From Paludibaculum fermentans (lineage in GTDB: Bacteria; Acidobacteriota; Terriglobia; Bryobacterales; Bryobacteraceae): a DNA stretch of 55,292 nt. The translations under genes were made by a program, and so were the position numbers. The DNA lies in NCBI RefSeq assembly GCF_015277775.1, contig NZ_CP063850.1, positions 1 to 55,292 on the forward strand, written 5' to 3'. The notes under the pieces were generated by a model, which was not told the DNA's origin, did no database searches, and saw nothing but the letters and a program-made list of their open reading frames with translations. The stretch's first letter is position 1; the number at the start of each line of letters is the position of its first letter. This document shows positions 22,549 through 31,665 of the stretch, in pieces.

Positions 22549-25500
22549 GATTCGCACTTATCTTCCTTTGCGCCCTGAGCATGGGGCAAACCGTTCCAGC
22601 CCAACTGTCCGGGCTCAGTACCAGCACGGACAACCTGCACCCGATGGCGATTCCCCAGATACCGCTGCCGGGGGCATCGTACGTTGACACCTACCATCCC
22701 AATGGGGCCGGGTCTGTGAACATCACCCGGCTGCCAAGCCTGCCCTCCAATTGCCCTGTGAGGGCGTGGACCAGCGGGCTCACAGGACCTGTAGAGTTCC
22801 CGATGGCCTACGGCGGGCGCTACTACTATGTCCCAGCATCCGTGCGCGGAATGCCGTACACGCAGTCCAAGGCCACGAATGCGGCCACCGCGGCCGGAAA
22901 CAACGTGCTGCACTTCGCCACCACCGCCATACCGGCCAACTACATCGGCGGATTCCGAAGCGATTTCGGCTACACGGTCACGGGGACGAACATTCCCGCG
23001 AACACGACCGTCACGTCGTTCGATGCGACCTCCGTCACTCTCTCAGCCAATGTCACCGGCTCAGGGATAGCCTCTGGCGCGAGCATCACGTTCACCACGC
23101 TTCCGACGCAGCCGCCATGGGTCGAGATCACCCAGGCGCAGGCGTGCGAGTACGCCTCCAGCGTGGTCTCATACTCTGCCCGCCAGTCATTTAATGCGGA
23201 TGGGTCCAGGTTCATGGTCATCGCCCGAACGCTGCTCAATACGGCAGCGTTCTACCGGACCAATCCGCTCTCCTTCGAGAAGTTTCTCAGCGGTACGCAG
23301 TACGCGGCGTTGACCGGGACGAACGGCAGCGAGACGTGGGACAAGACAGACCCGGATGTGATCTACTTTCAACGCGCTTCCTACGCCGACACCACCAAGA
23401 CCTTCACGTCGCTGAACGTGGCCACTGGCGCGTTGACCGCCGTTTACACCTTCACGATCAACGACACGGATGGAGACTGCCCAAGCGGGACCACCACCAT
23501 CCAGAATGGCGGAGCGGGCAACCCATCCGCCGACCAGAGATACTGGCCGTTCTTCTGCTCTGACGGGTCGTCCTATAAAAGGTTGATCGTCTACGACAAG
23601 ACCCTCAATCGCGTCACGTCGAAGCGTGATGTGGTGGCCATCTGTGGGGTCCCGCGCACAATCGACATCATGACAATGAGTCCATCCGGGCTGTACGTCA
23701 TGGTGTCCTGGAGCTACAGGACGCTGAGCGAGGATGTCTGGGCGACCTGCTCAGGAGCTGAGGCGTTTGACCGCACGACGCTGGAGAGCCGGGGGATGGT
23801 GTTCACCTACCCAAGCGGGCACTTGGACGTTGGGTACGATGCGGCCGGGCGGGAAGTGGCCGTATCGACGTTCAACGGCCACAAGCGCACGGCCACGGAT
23901 AACTATCCAGGCAACCGGATTTCGGCCACGGCATTCGCCGACGTGCATCCTCCGCCCTACGATTGGAAGAATTCGTACGTCAAGGCGTGGCAGATCCCGT
24001 GCACGGCCCTCTATGTCCAACAGACATCCGATCCCTTTTTCGGCTGTAAGTGGGGCACCGGCACGCCGGGCGGGATGACGAGCCACGTGTCAGGGCGCGG
24101 CGCCCAGGATCCGGCGCATGGGGGCTGGTTCCTCGTTTCGACCATCACGGACGGAGGAGCATTGAATGGGGAAGGCTCCGGCTGGGGCAAGGCGGAAAAC
24201 CTGGCCTTCTACATCGATACTTCCCAGCCGAACACGGTCCCCGACAGGAAAGCCGTGTTCCGCCGCGTCTCTCGCGACTTCTCGTCTCGCTACCACGTCG
24301 ATACGCCGTCCTGCACGGCCAGCGGCGACTACTGGCAGGAGGCGCACACGACGGTCAACCGGGACTTCACCAAGCTGTTGTTCTCCGGGTCGTGGCTCCA
24401 GCAATGCGGCGCGCAGAAGGTCTACCTGCTCGACCTGGCCAAGGCGCCGGTAGCCCTGAACGGCTGTCCGACGTCTACTGACGACAAGGGCGAAGCCTGG
24501 CCGAACACCTGTTTCGTTGCAAACGACGGGAGTGATGCCACGGGCACGGGCGCATGGACGGCGCCGTTCAAGACCGTCAGTGCGGCCTATGCGGCGGTGA
24601 CGGCGAACAATGGCGCGTCCATTGTGTTGCGGCGTGGGCGGTATGCCAACAACACGCTGGATGGGCTCTATCAGCCGGCCTCGAAGTGCAGTGAAGCGAG
24701 TCCCTGCACGATCCGGTCCTATGCGGGCGAAGTCGTGATTGTGGACGGCAGTTCCTGGACGGCGGACCAGGGCTGGTTCCATTCCTCCCTGGCGGCCCAG
24801 GGCGACACCCCGCCGTGGTCGGGGGACACAAAGGCCGGATACATTCATGTCTCCGGGATCCGGTTTGAGAACTTCCCCGCACCCATCGTGTGGGGACAGG
24901 GCGACACCGATGGCATGGAATTCCGGTCAGTGCGGATCCACAGCCCGGGTGGGTTTAACTTCCAGAAGTGCACCCGCTGCGCCATCTATGGCTCCCAGGT
25001 GACCCTGTCGGGCTGGGGGCGAAAGTCCGGCGGGCAGAATGCCGGCCTGGTCTGCGGCGGCGTCACGCCGAGCGCCGGATCCATCCCCTGGCCGGTGTCA
25101 TCGACAAACGGCCAGACACCTTACTGGGATCTAGTCCATACGGCACCCACGACAACCAGCGAGTCTCCCAACGGATGCGTGGATCTGAGGGTCCAGGATT
25201 CGGTCTTCACCAAGCGCAATATGAGCTCGAGTTCCGTGATTGGCATGGAGGCATCGACTCGCGTCCTGATGGAGAGGGTCAAGCTGCATGCTCCCTGGAC
25301 CCGGAGGAACAACGAAGGCTGGGCCCTGTGGGGCACGGCCGCGACCGATTCCGCCGACCTGAAGGGGACGGCGTTTCTGGGGCGCGATGTGGAGATTCGC
25401 GGAGGCAATGCGGGCCTCCGGCTGGGGCATTCCTCCAGCTTGGACCGAGCACTGATCCTGGGTTCGTTCGAGACGGAAGCAGCCGGGCTCACCGGCATGA

Positions 25501-27599
25501 CTTTCCTGAACCAGGGCGCGGCCAGCGGCTACGAATGGCCGTCGCCCGTCAACTATAGAACGGTGCGGTACGCGTTCAACGACCCACTGACGAACGACGC
25601 CGTGGTGGTGTTAAGCCGCACGGACTCGGGCCTGGGCATCGCCGTCGATCTGCCGGTGACCTTTGCCGGGGTTCCGGGTTGCACCGGCATCAACGGAGGC
25701 AAGTTGGTGAAGCGCATCTATCAAGGGACCGGCCATGCGAACACATTCGCCATCAAGAACATGGACGGCTCCCGGTTCACCTGTCCGGACGCCTACGACC
25801 TGACGCAGCACGCCTTTCAAACACTGGATCCCGTGCCGGTCACCTTCACCCCGGCCAGCACGAACGTGACTGCGGCCGGGCTGGCGGCGGCGGTGTACGC
25901 GCAGGACCGCATCCGGTTCACGACCACGGGCACGCTGCCGCCGGAGCTCACGGCCAACGTGGACTACTGGCTGGTCTACCGCCTGGGCGCGACGGTTCAG
26001 CTATCCGCCACTCGAGGCGGCACGCCGGTCACCTTCTCGTCCGCGGGCAGCGGGCTGCATACAGCCGTCGTGACCGACGAGCGGACCAGCTACGCCGGTA
26101 GGATGAGCCTGCAGCCCTACGTTCAGAGCGTGAACCATCTCTCCGCGCTCTCCCGCAATGGCAGCGCCGTGAACCTGGGTGACCGCTACAGCGGGCCAAC
26201 CCCCTCCGCCACATGGAAGATAGACAACAGCGTGGCTGCTTCGTTCGACGGGACCCAGGCGGTCACGCACACGATGTTTCTGACTGCCCTGCCGAGGGTG
26301 GTGATGGCCGAAGCCTCTCCCAACATGGCCGTCGAGTACTTCGATGATGCCGGGACGCTGAGAGTAGGGACGCGCGTGTACTTCCGGGAGTCCTGTAAAC
26401 TGCCGGCCGGGCTGGAGAAAGACACGCCCTATTACATAGTTGCGGCGGACGCCGAGACGAAAACGATTCAGGTTTCGGAGACACCCGGCGGCGCAGCCAT
26501 AACTCCCACGGGGCTCTGCAGCCAGCCCTACTATTGGCTCTACACGCCCGGCTTCACGAGCACCAGGGTCTCACTCGGGAACAGTCTGCTGGCCGCGGGC
26601 GACACGGTGACACTGATGACGGACGATGGCGCGACTCCGGTCCACCCCTTGGTCAAGGGCAACACCTACTACGTCGACAGCGTCAGTAGCGGAGAGGCGG
26701 GCGGTGTGCCGTTCCGCTGGGCAACGATCAAGAATGCGATGAGCGATCCGGCCCCGATCTCGTTCTCCCAATACCCGATGTATCCGGACTCCTACTTCGA
26801 GAAAGTGGTCCATACGGGCGGCGTGGGCGTGCCGGCGTTCCAGGTTTCGGCGTACACGACAAATGCGCCGAGCACGAACAACTGGTATTGGTCGTCACAG
26901 GCTGACCGCGCGTTCTGCGCGCTGACCATTGCGCATGGAGGGACGGACGCAGGGGGCTCGTGCGCGGCGGACCAGACCGCGCTGGATACGCAGCAGGCCG
27001 GCTCGAAGCTGGCGGGCGGCAATCCAGCGCTGGACTACCAGGGGCGCGGCCGGGCCAGTGCGTCAACGCCCGCGGAGTTGTGGAACCGGGGCTACTATGC
27101 CGGGACAAGCACGGTGGAGGCCGGATCCACCGGGATGGTGTTGCGTTGGCGTGCGCCCGAGGCTGGCGACCATTGCACGGCGTGGGCGTATAGCGACGCG
27201 GGCCTGACCACACCGGTAGAGACGATGAATTCGCCCAGTGGCAACCGCTGGCGGAGCGTAATGGCCAGGTCGCTGAGCCCGGCCACCAACTACTGGTACA
27301 AGGTGCAGTGCGAGAGTGATGTCGTGACGGGGACGCTGGTGACGCTGGCGTCCTCATCCGGGACCGGCACGTTGGGCCTGAAGCTGGCCTCGGCGGCCGG
27401 CGCAACCTCGGCGGCTTTGGATACTTCGGCCGACGGGAACACCTGGGTGCCGGGCATTGCCTCGAGCTGCGCGTCGGGCTGCGCGCTAGCGAGCGCGGCG
27501 CTGCCCGCGAACGCGGCTGTCTGGTATCGATGGAGGCGGCTGGACGGCAACGGGGCGACCCTGCAACAGAGTGAGCCCCAGGCGGTTGTCGTGCGCTAG
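22545..27599 (+). CDS. Giant secreted protein: propeller-like region, right-handed beta-helix, Fn3-like C-terminus
   Basis: This 1684-residue protein starts at ATG 22545 with a signal peptide (MRFALIFLCALSMGQTVPAQ). Residues about 60-640 form a repeat-rich, WD/propeller-like part (DPDVIYFQRASYADTTKTFT; RLIVYDKTLNRVTSKRDVV; GSGWGKAENLAFYIDTS) that resembles the N-terminal parts of 39449 and 42063. At about 650 a pectate-lyase-type beta-helix begins (CFVANDGSDATGTGAWTAPF; ASIVLRRGRYANNTLDGLY; RVQDSVFTKRNMSSSS). The last about 170 residues look fibronectin-III-like (GMVLRWRAPEAGDHCTAWAY). Many Cys pairs fit an extracellular location. A polysaccharide-binding or -cleaving surface protein is the natural guess; no catalytic triad was identified. 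Its stop overlaps the convergent wzy stop by 4 bp. Confidence 0.7.
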   Translation: MRFALIFLCALSMGQTVPAQLSGLSTSTDNLHPMAIPQIPLPGASYVDTYHPNGAGSVNITRLPSLPSNCPVRAWTSGLTGPVEFPMAYGGRYYYVPASVRGMPYTQSKATNAATAAGNNVLHFATTAIPANYIGGFRSDFGYTVTGTNIPANTTVTSFDATSVTLSANVTGSGIASGASITFTTLPTQPPWVEITQAQACEYASSVVSYSARQSFNADGSRFMVIARTLLNTAAFYRTNPLSFEKFLSGTQYAALTGTNGSETWDKTDPDVIYFQRASYADTTKTFTSLNVATGALTAVYTFTINDTDGDCPSGTTTIQNGGAGNPSADQRYWPFFCSDGSSYKRLIVYDKTLNRVTSKRDVVAICGVPRTIDIMTMSPSGLYVMVSWSYRTLSEDVWATCSGAEAFDRTTLESRGMVFTYPSGHLDVGYDAAGREVAVSTFNGHKRTATDNYPGNRISATAFADVHPPPYDWKNSYVKAWQIPCTALYVQQTSDPFFGCKWGTGTPGGMTSHVSGRGAQDPAHGGWFLVSTITDGGALNGEGSGWGKAENLAFYIDTSQPNTVPDRKAVFRRVSRDFSSRYHVDTPSCTASGDYWQEAHTTVNRDFTKLLFSGSWLQQCGAQKVYLLDLAKAPVALNGCPTSTDDKGEAWPNTCFVANDGSDATGTGAWTAPFKTVSAAYAAVTANNGASIVLRRGRYANNTLDGLYQPASKCSEASPCTIRSYAGEVVIVDGSSWTADQGWFHSSLAAQGDTPPWSGDTKAGYIHVSGIRFENFPAPIVWGQGDTDGMEFRSVRIHSPGGFNFQKCTRCAIYGSQVTLSGWGRKSGGQNAGLVCGGVTPSAGSIPWPVSSTNGQTPYWDLVHTAPTTTSESPNGCVDLRVQDSVFTKRNMSSSSVIGMEASTRVLMERVKLHAPWTRRNNEGWALWGTAATDSADLKGTAFLGRDVEIRGGNAGLRLGHSSSLDRALILGSFETEAAGLTGMTFLNQGAASGYEWPSPVNYRTVRYAFNDPLTNDAVVVLSRTDSGLGIAVDLPVTFAGVPGCTGINGGKLVKRIYQGTGHANTFAIKNMDGSRFTCPDAYDLTQHAFQTLDPVPVTFTPASTNVTAAGLAAAVYAQDRIRFTTTGTLPPELTANVDYWLVYRLGATVQLSATRGGTPVTFSSAGSGLHTAVVTDERTSYAGRMSLQPYVQSVNHLSALSRNGSAVNLGDRYSGPTPSATWKIDNSVAASFDGTQAVTHTMFLTALPRVVMAEASPNMAVEYFDDAGTLRVGTRVYFRESCKLPAGLEKDTPYYIVAADAETKTIQVSETPGGAAITPTGLCSQPYYWLYTPGFTSTRVSLGNSLLAAGDTVTLMTDDGATPVHPLVKGNTYYVDSVSSGEAGGVPFRWATIKNAMSDPAPISFSQYPMYPDSYFEKVVHTGGVGVPAFQVSAYTTNAPSTNNWYWSSQADRAFCALTIAHGGTDAGGSCAADQTALDTQQAGSKLAGGNPALDYQGRGRASASTPAELWNRGYYAGTSTVEAGSTGMVLRWRAPEAGDHCTAWAYSDAGLTTPVETMNSPSGNRWRSVMARSLSPATNYWYKVQCESDVVTGTLVTLASSSGTGTLGLKLASAAGATSAALDTSADGNTWVPGIASSCASGCALASAALPANAAVWYRWRRLDGNGATLQQSEPQAVVVR

Positions 27600-28960
27600 G
27601 CCGGGCGGGCGACGCCAGTACCCAACGGTATTGGCGTCGCCACGTTCACCACCGGAGCCGCAACGGGCGTGGCATTGGTCCAGAGTGTGGCCTGCACCAC
27701 GAGCCCGAGGAGAATCCAGGTATACGCGCTGAGATCGAGGTAGGTCCAGCGGTCACCGAAAATATTGGTGACTATCACGGAAACCATGTAGGCGGCAAAC
27801 CCTGCCCCCAGGGCCTTGAAGAAGGGATCCTTGGCCGTGCTGGCAAGACGGTGCCCCAACCGGAAGGCCGACACGAACAGTATGATGAGGCAGCTCAGGC
27901 CAATGACGCCGGTTTCCACTAGCGCCTTGACGTACATATTGTGCGTATCGAGCAGTTCCTCGCCTGAACGGTAATACCGGTAGCAATCGAAGCCAACGCC
28001 GAGAATCGGGTCGGTCGCCGTGGTTTTGAGAGCGTGCTTCCAGATCTCGATACGATCGCCGCTGGAGTAGTCCAACTGGCCATCGTCGTATGTCATGGTC
28101 GCGCGTTGAATGACGGAAGTGGGCAGGAGTATGCCGACAAAGGGCGCCAGCAACAAGCCGACGACCAGCAGCCAGCGCATGCGGAATATAGCCAGGTAGA
28201 GAGCCCCAAACAGAAAGCCGAGCCACGCGCCGCGCGAATAGGAGAAGAGAACCGCATAAGAGCCGGCGAACATCAGAAACGACACAATTATGCGGACTTT
28301 CCAGGAGGAGATGCTACCGAAGATGGCCAACAGAAAGACCGTGCATTGCATGGCGAAGGCGGCTCGCCCGTTGGGACCGCCAAAGTCAGATCCGACGCCT
28401 CCACGCAGCGTTTCCATGTACACGTCGTCACCACGATGGCCCGTGTTGAGGTAGAAGGACTTCATATTCCAAAGAAAGCCGATCATCATCACCAGCAGCA
28501 GAATATGCATCTGGCGCTTGTCCTTCACTGTGGCGCAGACCAGTACGAATAGGGCCGGCAGGTGCATGTAGATGAACCAGTTGCCGAAGGGGGTGGCGTG
28601 GCCGGACAGGGTGGTGGTCTGGATGGGCCAGGGCACGGAGGATAAGAGCACCGGGCCGACCCAAATAGACAAATAGGTGACGATGCAAAGCGCAACCACG
28701 ATGATGCGCATGGGCTTTGGCGGGAAGATTGAGGAGTCGCGGCTTAACAGGACACCGATCGCGGAACACAGCAATAGCAGTAGTACGACGCGGCTGCCCA
28801 GGGGATATTCCAGCAACCGGTAGCGCCCGCTCTGGAGAGGGAGGATGAGGGCCAGGACCATGACTCCGACAATGGGGCGCATAAGCGACACGAGGCTGCC
28901 GATGATCGCCAGCAAATAAACTATGAGCGGGAAAAATACCCCTAGACCAGTTCCAAGCAT
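27596..28960 (-). CDS. O-antigen ligase/Wzy-family polymerase
   Basis: This 454-residue membrane protein has about 11-12 segments and the Wzy_C/WaaL pattern in the large periplasmic loop: RGAWLGFLFGALYLAIFRMR, then SSGDRIEIWKHALKTTATDP, GVGFDCYRYYRSGEELLDTH and NMYVKALVETGVIGLSCL, with the conserved Arg and His of the ligase/polymerase family. It would polymerise the flipped repeat unit, or attach glycan in an O-linked manner as proposed for ligases in exosortase A systems. It probably shares a transcript with the GNAT gene 50 bp upstream. A purine-rich AAAGAGA precedes the ATG at 28960. Confidence 0.88.
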   Translation of the reverse strand: MLGTGLGVFFPLIVYLLAIIGSLVSLMRPIVGVMVLALILPLQSGRYRLLEYPLGSRVVLLLLLCSAIGVLLSRDSSIFPPKPMRIIVVALCIVTYLSIWVGPVLLSSVPWPIQTTTLSGHATPFGNWFIYMHLPALFVLVCATVKDKRQMHILLLVMMIGFLWNMKSFYLNTGHRGDDVYMETLRGGVGSDFGGPNGRAAFAMQCTVFLLAIFGSISSWKVRIIVSFLMFAGSYAVLFSYSRGAWLGFLFGALYLAIFRMRWLLVVGLLLAPFVGILLPTSVIQRATMTYDDGQLDYSSGDRIEIWKHALKTTATDPILGVGFDCYRYYRSGEELLDTHNMYVKALVETGVIGLSCLIILFVSAFRLGHRLASTAKDPFFKALGAGFAAYMVSVIVTNIFGDRWTYLDLSAYTWILLGLVVQATLWTNATPVAAPVVNVATPIPLGTGVARPA

Positions 28961-29010
28961 AGATAGATCTCTTTATCGGACTTTGTCGCCGGTGCCGCGA
29001 ATGCGCGGCG

Positions 29011-29856
29011 TCACAGCAGGGCCAGTTCTGAATACAGGTTATCAACATCCATCCGGCCGGCCCGGCTGGCTTTGAACAGCGTCACGCGACGGTAAGGATA
29101 GAGCAACGGCAACCGTGCGCCGAGCAGGCGTTCGTCGATGGCCACTGCCGGTGCGGCGCCCCTGGCGCAGATGACGAGCTTCACCAGTTCGAAATGCGCC
29201 CGCAGAAGCTCCGGATTGGAGACGAACAGAATTTCGCAGAAGGGCACGGACGATTTCACGCGCCGTTTCCAGACGAGATAGCAGTAGCGATCGCCGCGAC
29301 GCAGCAGCAGATGGCGGCACGCCGTATGGAGATGGTCCTGGAGAAACTGCCGGTGCGCGGGTTCCAGCAGCGGCGCAATCTGCTCGGGCTGAAAGAGCAG
29401 GCTCGGCCAGGGCAGGCGAAACAGGGTCCAGAACTGCGCGCCCGGAAAACCGAAGAGCTTATAGGTATCCAGCAACTGGTAGCGCATGGCAAGGCTGATC
29501 TTCTGGACGGCCGGCCGGGCGGTGAGATTGGTGAACACGAGATCGCCCACCCGATGCACGGCGCTCAGGAGGGAGAGGCTGCTGCTGCGGAATTCGGGCA
29601 GGACGAACCAGCTGGAGAGGTTGCAGAACCGTTCGGTGCGGCCGGCAATCTCGCGATCGGCGTAGATGGCGCTGAGAAAACCGACAATCCGCCCCTCATG
29701 TTCCAGGACGAAGCCGAGGTTTGGACGGTCCGTCATCCAGGGATAGGTGAACAGATTGCGGAAGGTCTCGCGGCTGACTGCCGGGTCCATGTGGGTAGAC
29801 AGAAACGCACAAATCTCGTCGATCTCTGATTCACGGACAGGCCGCACTGACGCCAT
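29011..29856 (-). CDS. GNAT-fold N-acyltransferase-like protein
   Basis: This 281-residue protein, starting at ATG 29856 (MASVRPVRESEIDEICAFLS), has an N-terminal GNAT domain: LGFVLEHEGRIVGFLSAIYA, then SSWFVLPEFRSSSLSLLSAV with the acetyl-CoA-binding loop. Its C-terminal half (about 140-281) is not obviously GNAT and may be a second, degenerate copy, as in other EPS-locus acyltransferases. It could N-acylate an amino sugar made by the DegT aminotransferase. No Shine-Dalgarno is seen; an AGTATACT palindrome at 29875-29882 gives a -10 close enough for a very short leader. The open frame extends to 29937 with a poorer start. Confidence 0.75.
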   Translation of the reverse strand: MASVRPVRESEIDEICAFLSTHMDPAVSRETFRNLFTYPWMTDRPNLGFVLEHEGRIVGFLSAIYADREIAGRTERFCNLSSWFVLPEFRSSSLSLLSAVHRVGDLVFTNLTARPAVQKISLAMRYQLLDTYKLFGFPGAQFWTLFRLPWPSLLFQPEQIAPLLEPAHRQFLQDHLHTACRHLLLRRGDRYCYLVWKRRVKSSVPFCEILFVSNPELLRAHFELVKLVICARGAAPAVAIDERLLGARLPLLYPYRRVTLFKASRAGRMDVDNLYSELALL

Positions 29857-29874
29857 GGGTGAGGGGGAGACTCT

Positions 29875-29882
29875 AGTATACT
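29875..29882. promoter_or_regulatory. Bidirectional TATACT promoter between GNAT and fkbH-like genes
   Basis: The palindrome AGTATACT offers a -10 hexamer on both strands in the 62-bp gap between the divergent starts 29856 (minus) and 29919 (plus). It probably drives both the GNAT-wzy pair and the eight-gene fkbH operon. Confidence 0.4.
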
Positions 29883-29918
29883 GAACCGATAGGGGAGTCC
29901 GCAGGGAACGTTCACAGG

Positions 29919-31655
29919 ATGAAACTGATCGAAGCATTGGGCATCCTGAAAAAACCGAACACCGCTGGGCGCACCTTTCATCTCGTATTGGCCTGTAGTT
30001 ACACGCCTTTACACCTTCTTACCTTCCTCCAGGCACACCTGACGCTGGCGCTGGCGCAACGCCGTGTGGAGGTGCGCACCGGCCTGTATGGCGACATCGC
30101 CGGGACCTTGCGCCAGGCGCTGGCGGAGCCGGGCGACGCGGTAGTGATCGCGCTGGAATGGCCCGACCTGGACCCGCGTCTGGGCATCCGCCAGTTGGCT
30201 GGATGGCCGCCCGAGACGCTGCCGGAGATGGCGGCCGAGGCGGGGCGCCGTTTGGCACTGATTGGCGAGCTGGCCACCGTCATTGCGGCCCAGTCGCCGG
30301 TGGTGGTGAGCCTGCCCGGCCTGCCGCTGGCGCCGGTGTCGTTTCAACCCAGCCGGCAACAGAGCCCGCTGGAAGCCGCGCTGGCCGTGAGCCTGGCTCA
30401 TTTCAGCGCGGAACTCGGCGCCGTGGCGGGCGTCACGATCCTCAATCCGCGCGAACTGGACCGCATATCGCCGCCGGCGGAGCGGCACGACGTCAAGGCG
30501 GAGCTGGCCAGCGGCTTCCCTTATCAAATGGCCCACGCCGACGCGTTAGGCGGCCTGCTGGCGCAACTGGCGGCCCCGCCGGAGCCGAAAAAAGGGCTGA
30601 TCACCGATCTCGACGACACATTGTGGCGCGGCATTCTCGGCGACGACGGTGTTGCGGCCATCGCCTGGGACCAGGAACACCACGCGGCGGCGCACGGCTA
30701 CTACCAGCAGATTCTGCAGTCTCTCGCCCGTAGCGGCGTGCTGGTGGGCGTGGCGTCAAAGAACTCGCCCGCCATCGTGAACGAGGCGCTGGCCCGGCCG
30801 GACCTGGTGATCGGGCCAGCGGACCTGTTCCCCGTGGAAGCCGGCTGGGGACCCAAGTCCGAGGCCGTTGCCCGCATTTTGCAGGCCTGGAACATCGGCG
30901 CCGGCAGCGCCGTGTTCATCGACGACAGCCCGATGGAACTGGAAGAGGTGGGGCGGGCGCATCCGGGCCTGGAGTGCATCCTCTTTCCCAAGCAGGACGC
31001 CGCGGCGGTGTACCAACTGGGCTACCGCCTGCGCGAGCTGTTCGGCAAGAGCGAGGTCCGCCAGGAAGATCGCATCCGCAGCCAGAGCCTGCGCGCGAAT
31101 CAGGAACTGCACAAGGCCGGCGGCGCGGCGGACATGGAGACGTTTCTGCGCGAGGCCGGGGCGCAACTGACGCTCACCTGGCTGCAGCCGCCGGTGGAGC
31201 CGCGGGTGTTGGAGTTGATCAACAAGACCAATCAATTCAACGTCAACGGCCGGCGCTATGGCGACGCCGAGTGGCGTGACTACGCAGCGCGGCCCGAGAC
31301 AGCCGTGCTGGTGGCCGAGTACCGCGACAAATACGGCCCGCTGGGCAAGATCGCCGCCCTGGCCGGCACACGCCAGGACAACGGTTTTCACATCGAGACC
31401 TGGGTGCTGAGCTGCCGCGCGTTCTCGCGGCGCATCGAGCACCACATGCTGCGGGAGATCTTCGACACCCACGCCGTGGACCAGGTGACCGTGGCGTATC
31501 AGCCAACCGAGCGGAACGGGCCGTCGGGCGAGTTCTTCGCGACGCTGCTGGATGCTGCTCCGGCGGGCCCGTTTGTCCTGGACCGCGAGCAGTTCACGGC
31601 GCGCTGCCCGGCGCTTTACCACGCAAGGGCCGTGGAAACCGCGGTAAAAGAGTAG
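29919..31655 (+). CDS. FkbH-like HAD-IIIC family protein
   Basis: This 578-residue protein has an N-terminal SGNH-like region (1-220), then the HAD phosphatase-like core GLITDLDDTLWRGILGDDG with Asp230/Asp232, VGVASKNSPAIVNEAL and FIDDSPMELEEV. The C-terminal part (about 430-578: NQFNVNGRRYGDAEW, FHIETWVLSCRAFSRRIEHH) is acetyltransferase-like. FkbH proteins take 1,3-bisphosphoglycerate, dephosphorylate it and load glyceryl on an ACP. With the two ACPs in this locus it could supply a glyceryl- or lactyl-type decoration for the polysaccharide. It starts a plus-strand run of eight tightly spaced genes to 39404. Confidence 0.85.
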   Translation: MKLIEALGILKKPNTAGRTFHLVLACSYTPLHLLTFLQAHLTLALAQRRVEVRTGLYGDIAGTLRQALAEPGDAVVIALEWPDLDPRLGIRQLAGWPPETLPEMAAEAGRRLALIGELATVIAAQSPVVVSLPGLPLAPVSFQPSRQQSPLEAALAVSLAHFSAELGAVAGVTILNPRELDRISPPAERHDVKAELASGFPYQMAHADALGGLLAQLAAPPEPKKGLITDLDDTLWRGILGDDGVAAIAWDQEHHAAAHGYYQQILQSLARSGVLVGVASKNSPAIVNEALARPDLVIGPADLFPVEAGWGPKSEAVARILQAWNIGAGSAVFIDDSPMELEEVGRAHPGLECILFPKQDAAAVYQLGYRLRELFGKSEVRQEDRIRSQSLRANQELHKAGGAADMETFLREAGAQLTLTWLQPPVEPRVLELINKTNQFNVNGRRYGDAEWRDYAARPETAVLVAEYRDKYGPLGKIAALAGTRQDNGFHIETWVLSCRAFSRRIEHHMLREIFDTHAVDQVTVAYQPTERNGPSGEFFATLLDAAPAGPFVLDREQFTARCPALYHARAVETAVKE

Positions 31656-31665
31656 CTTGGCAAAG

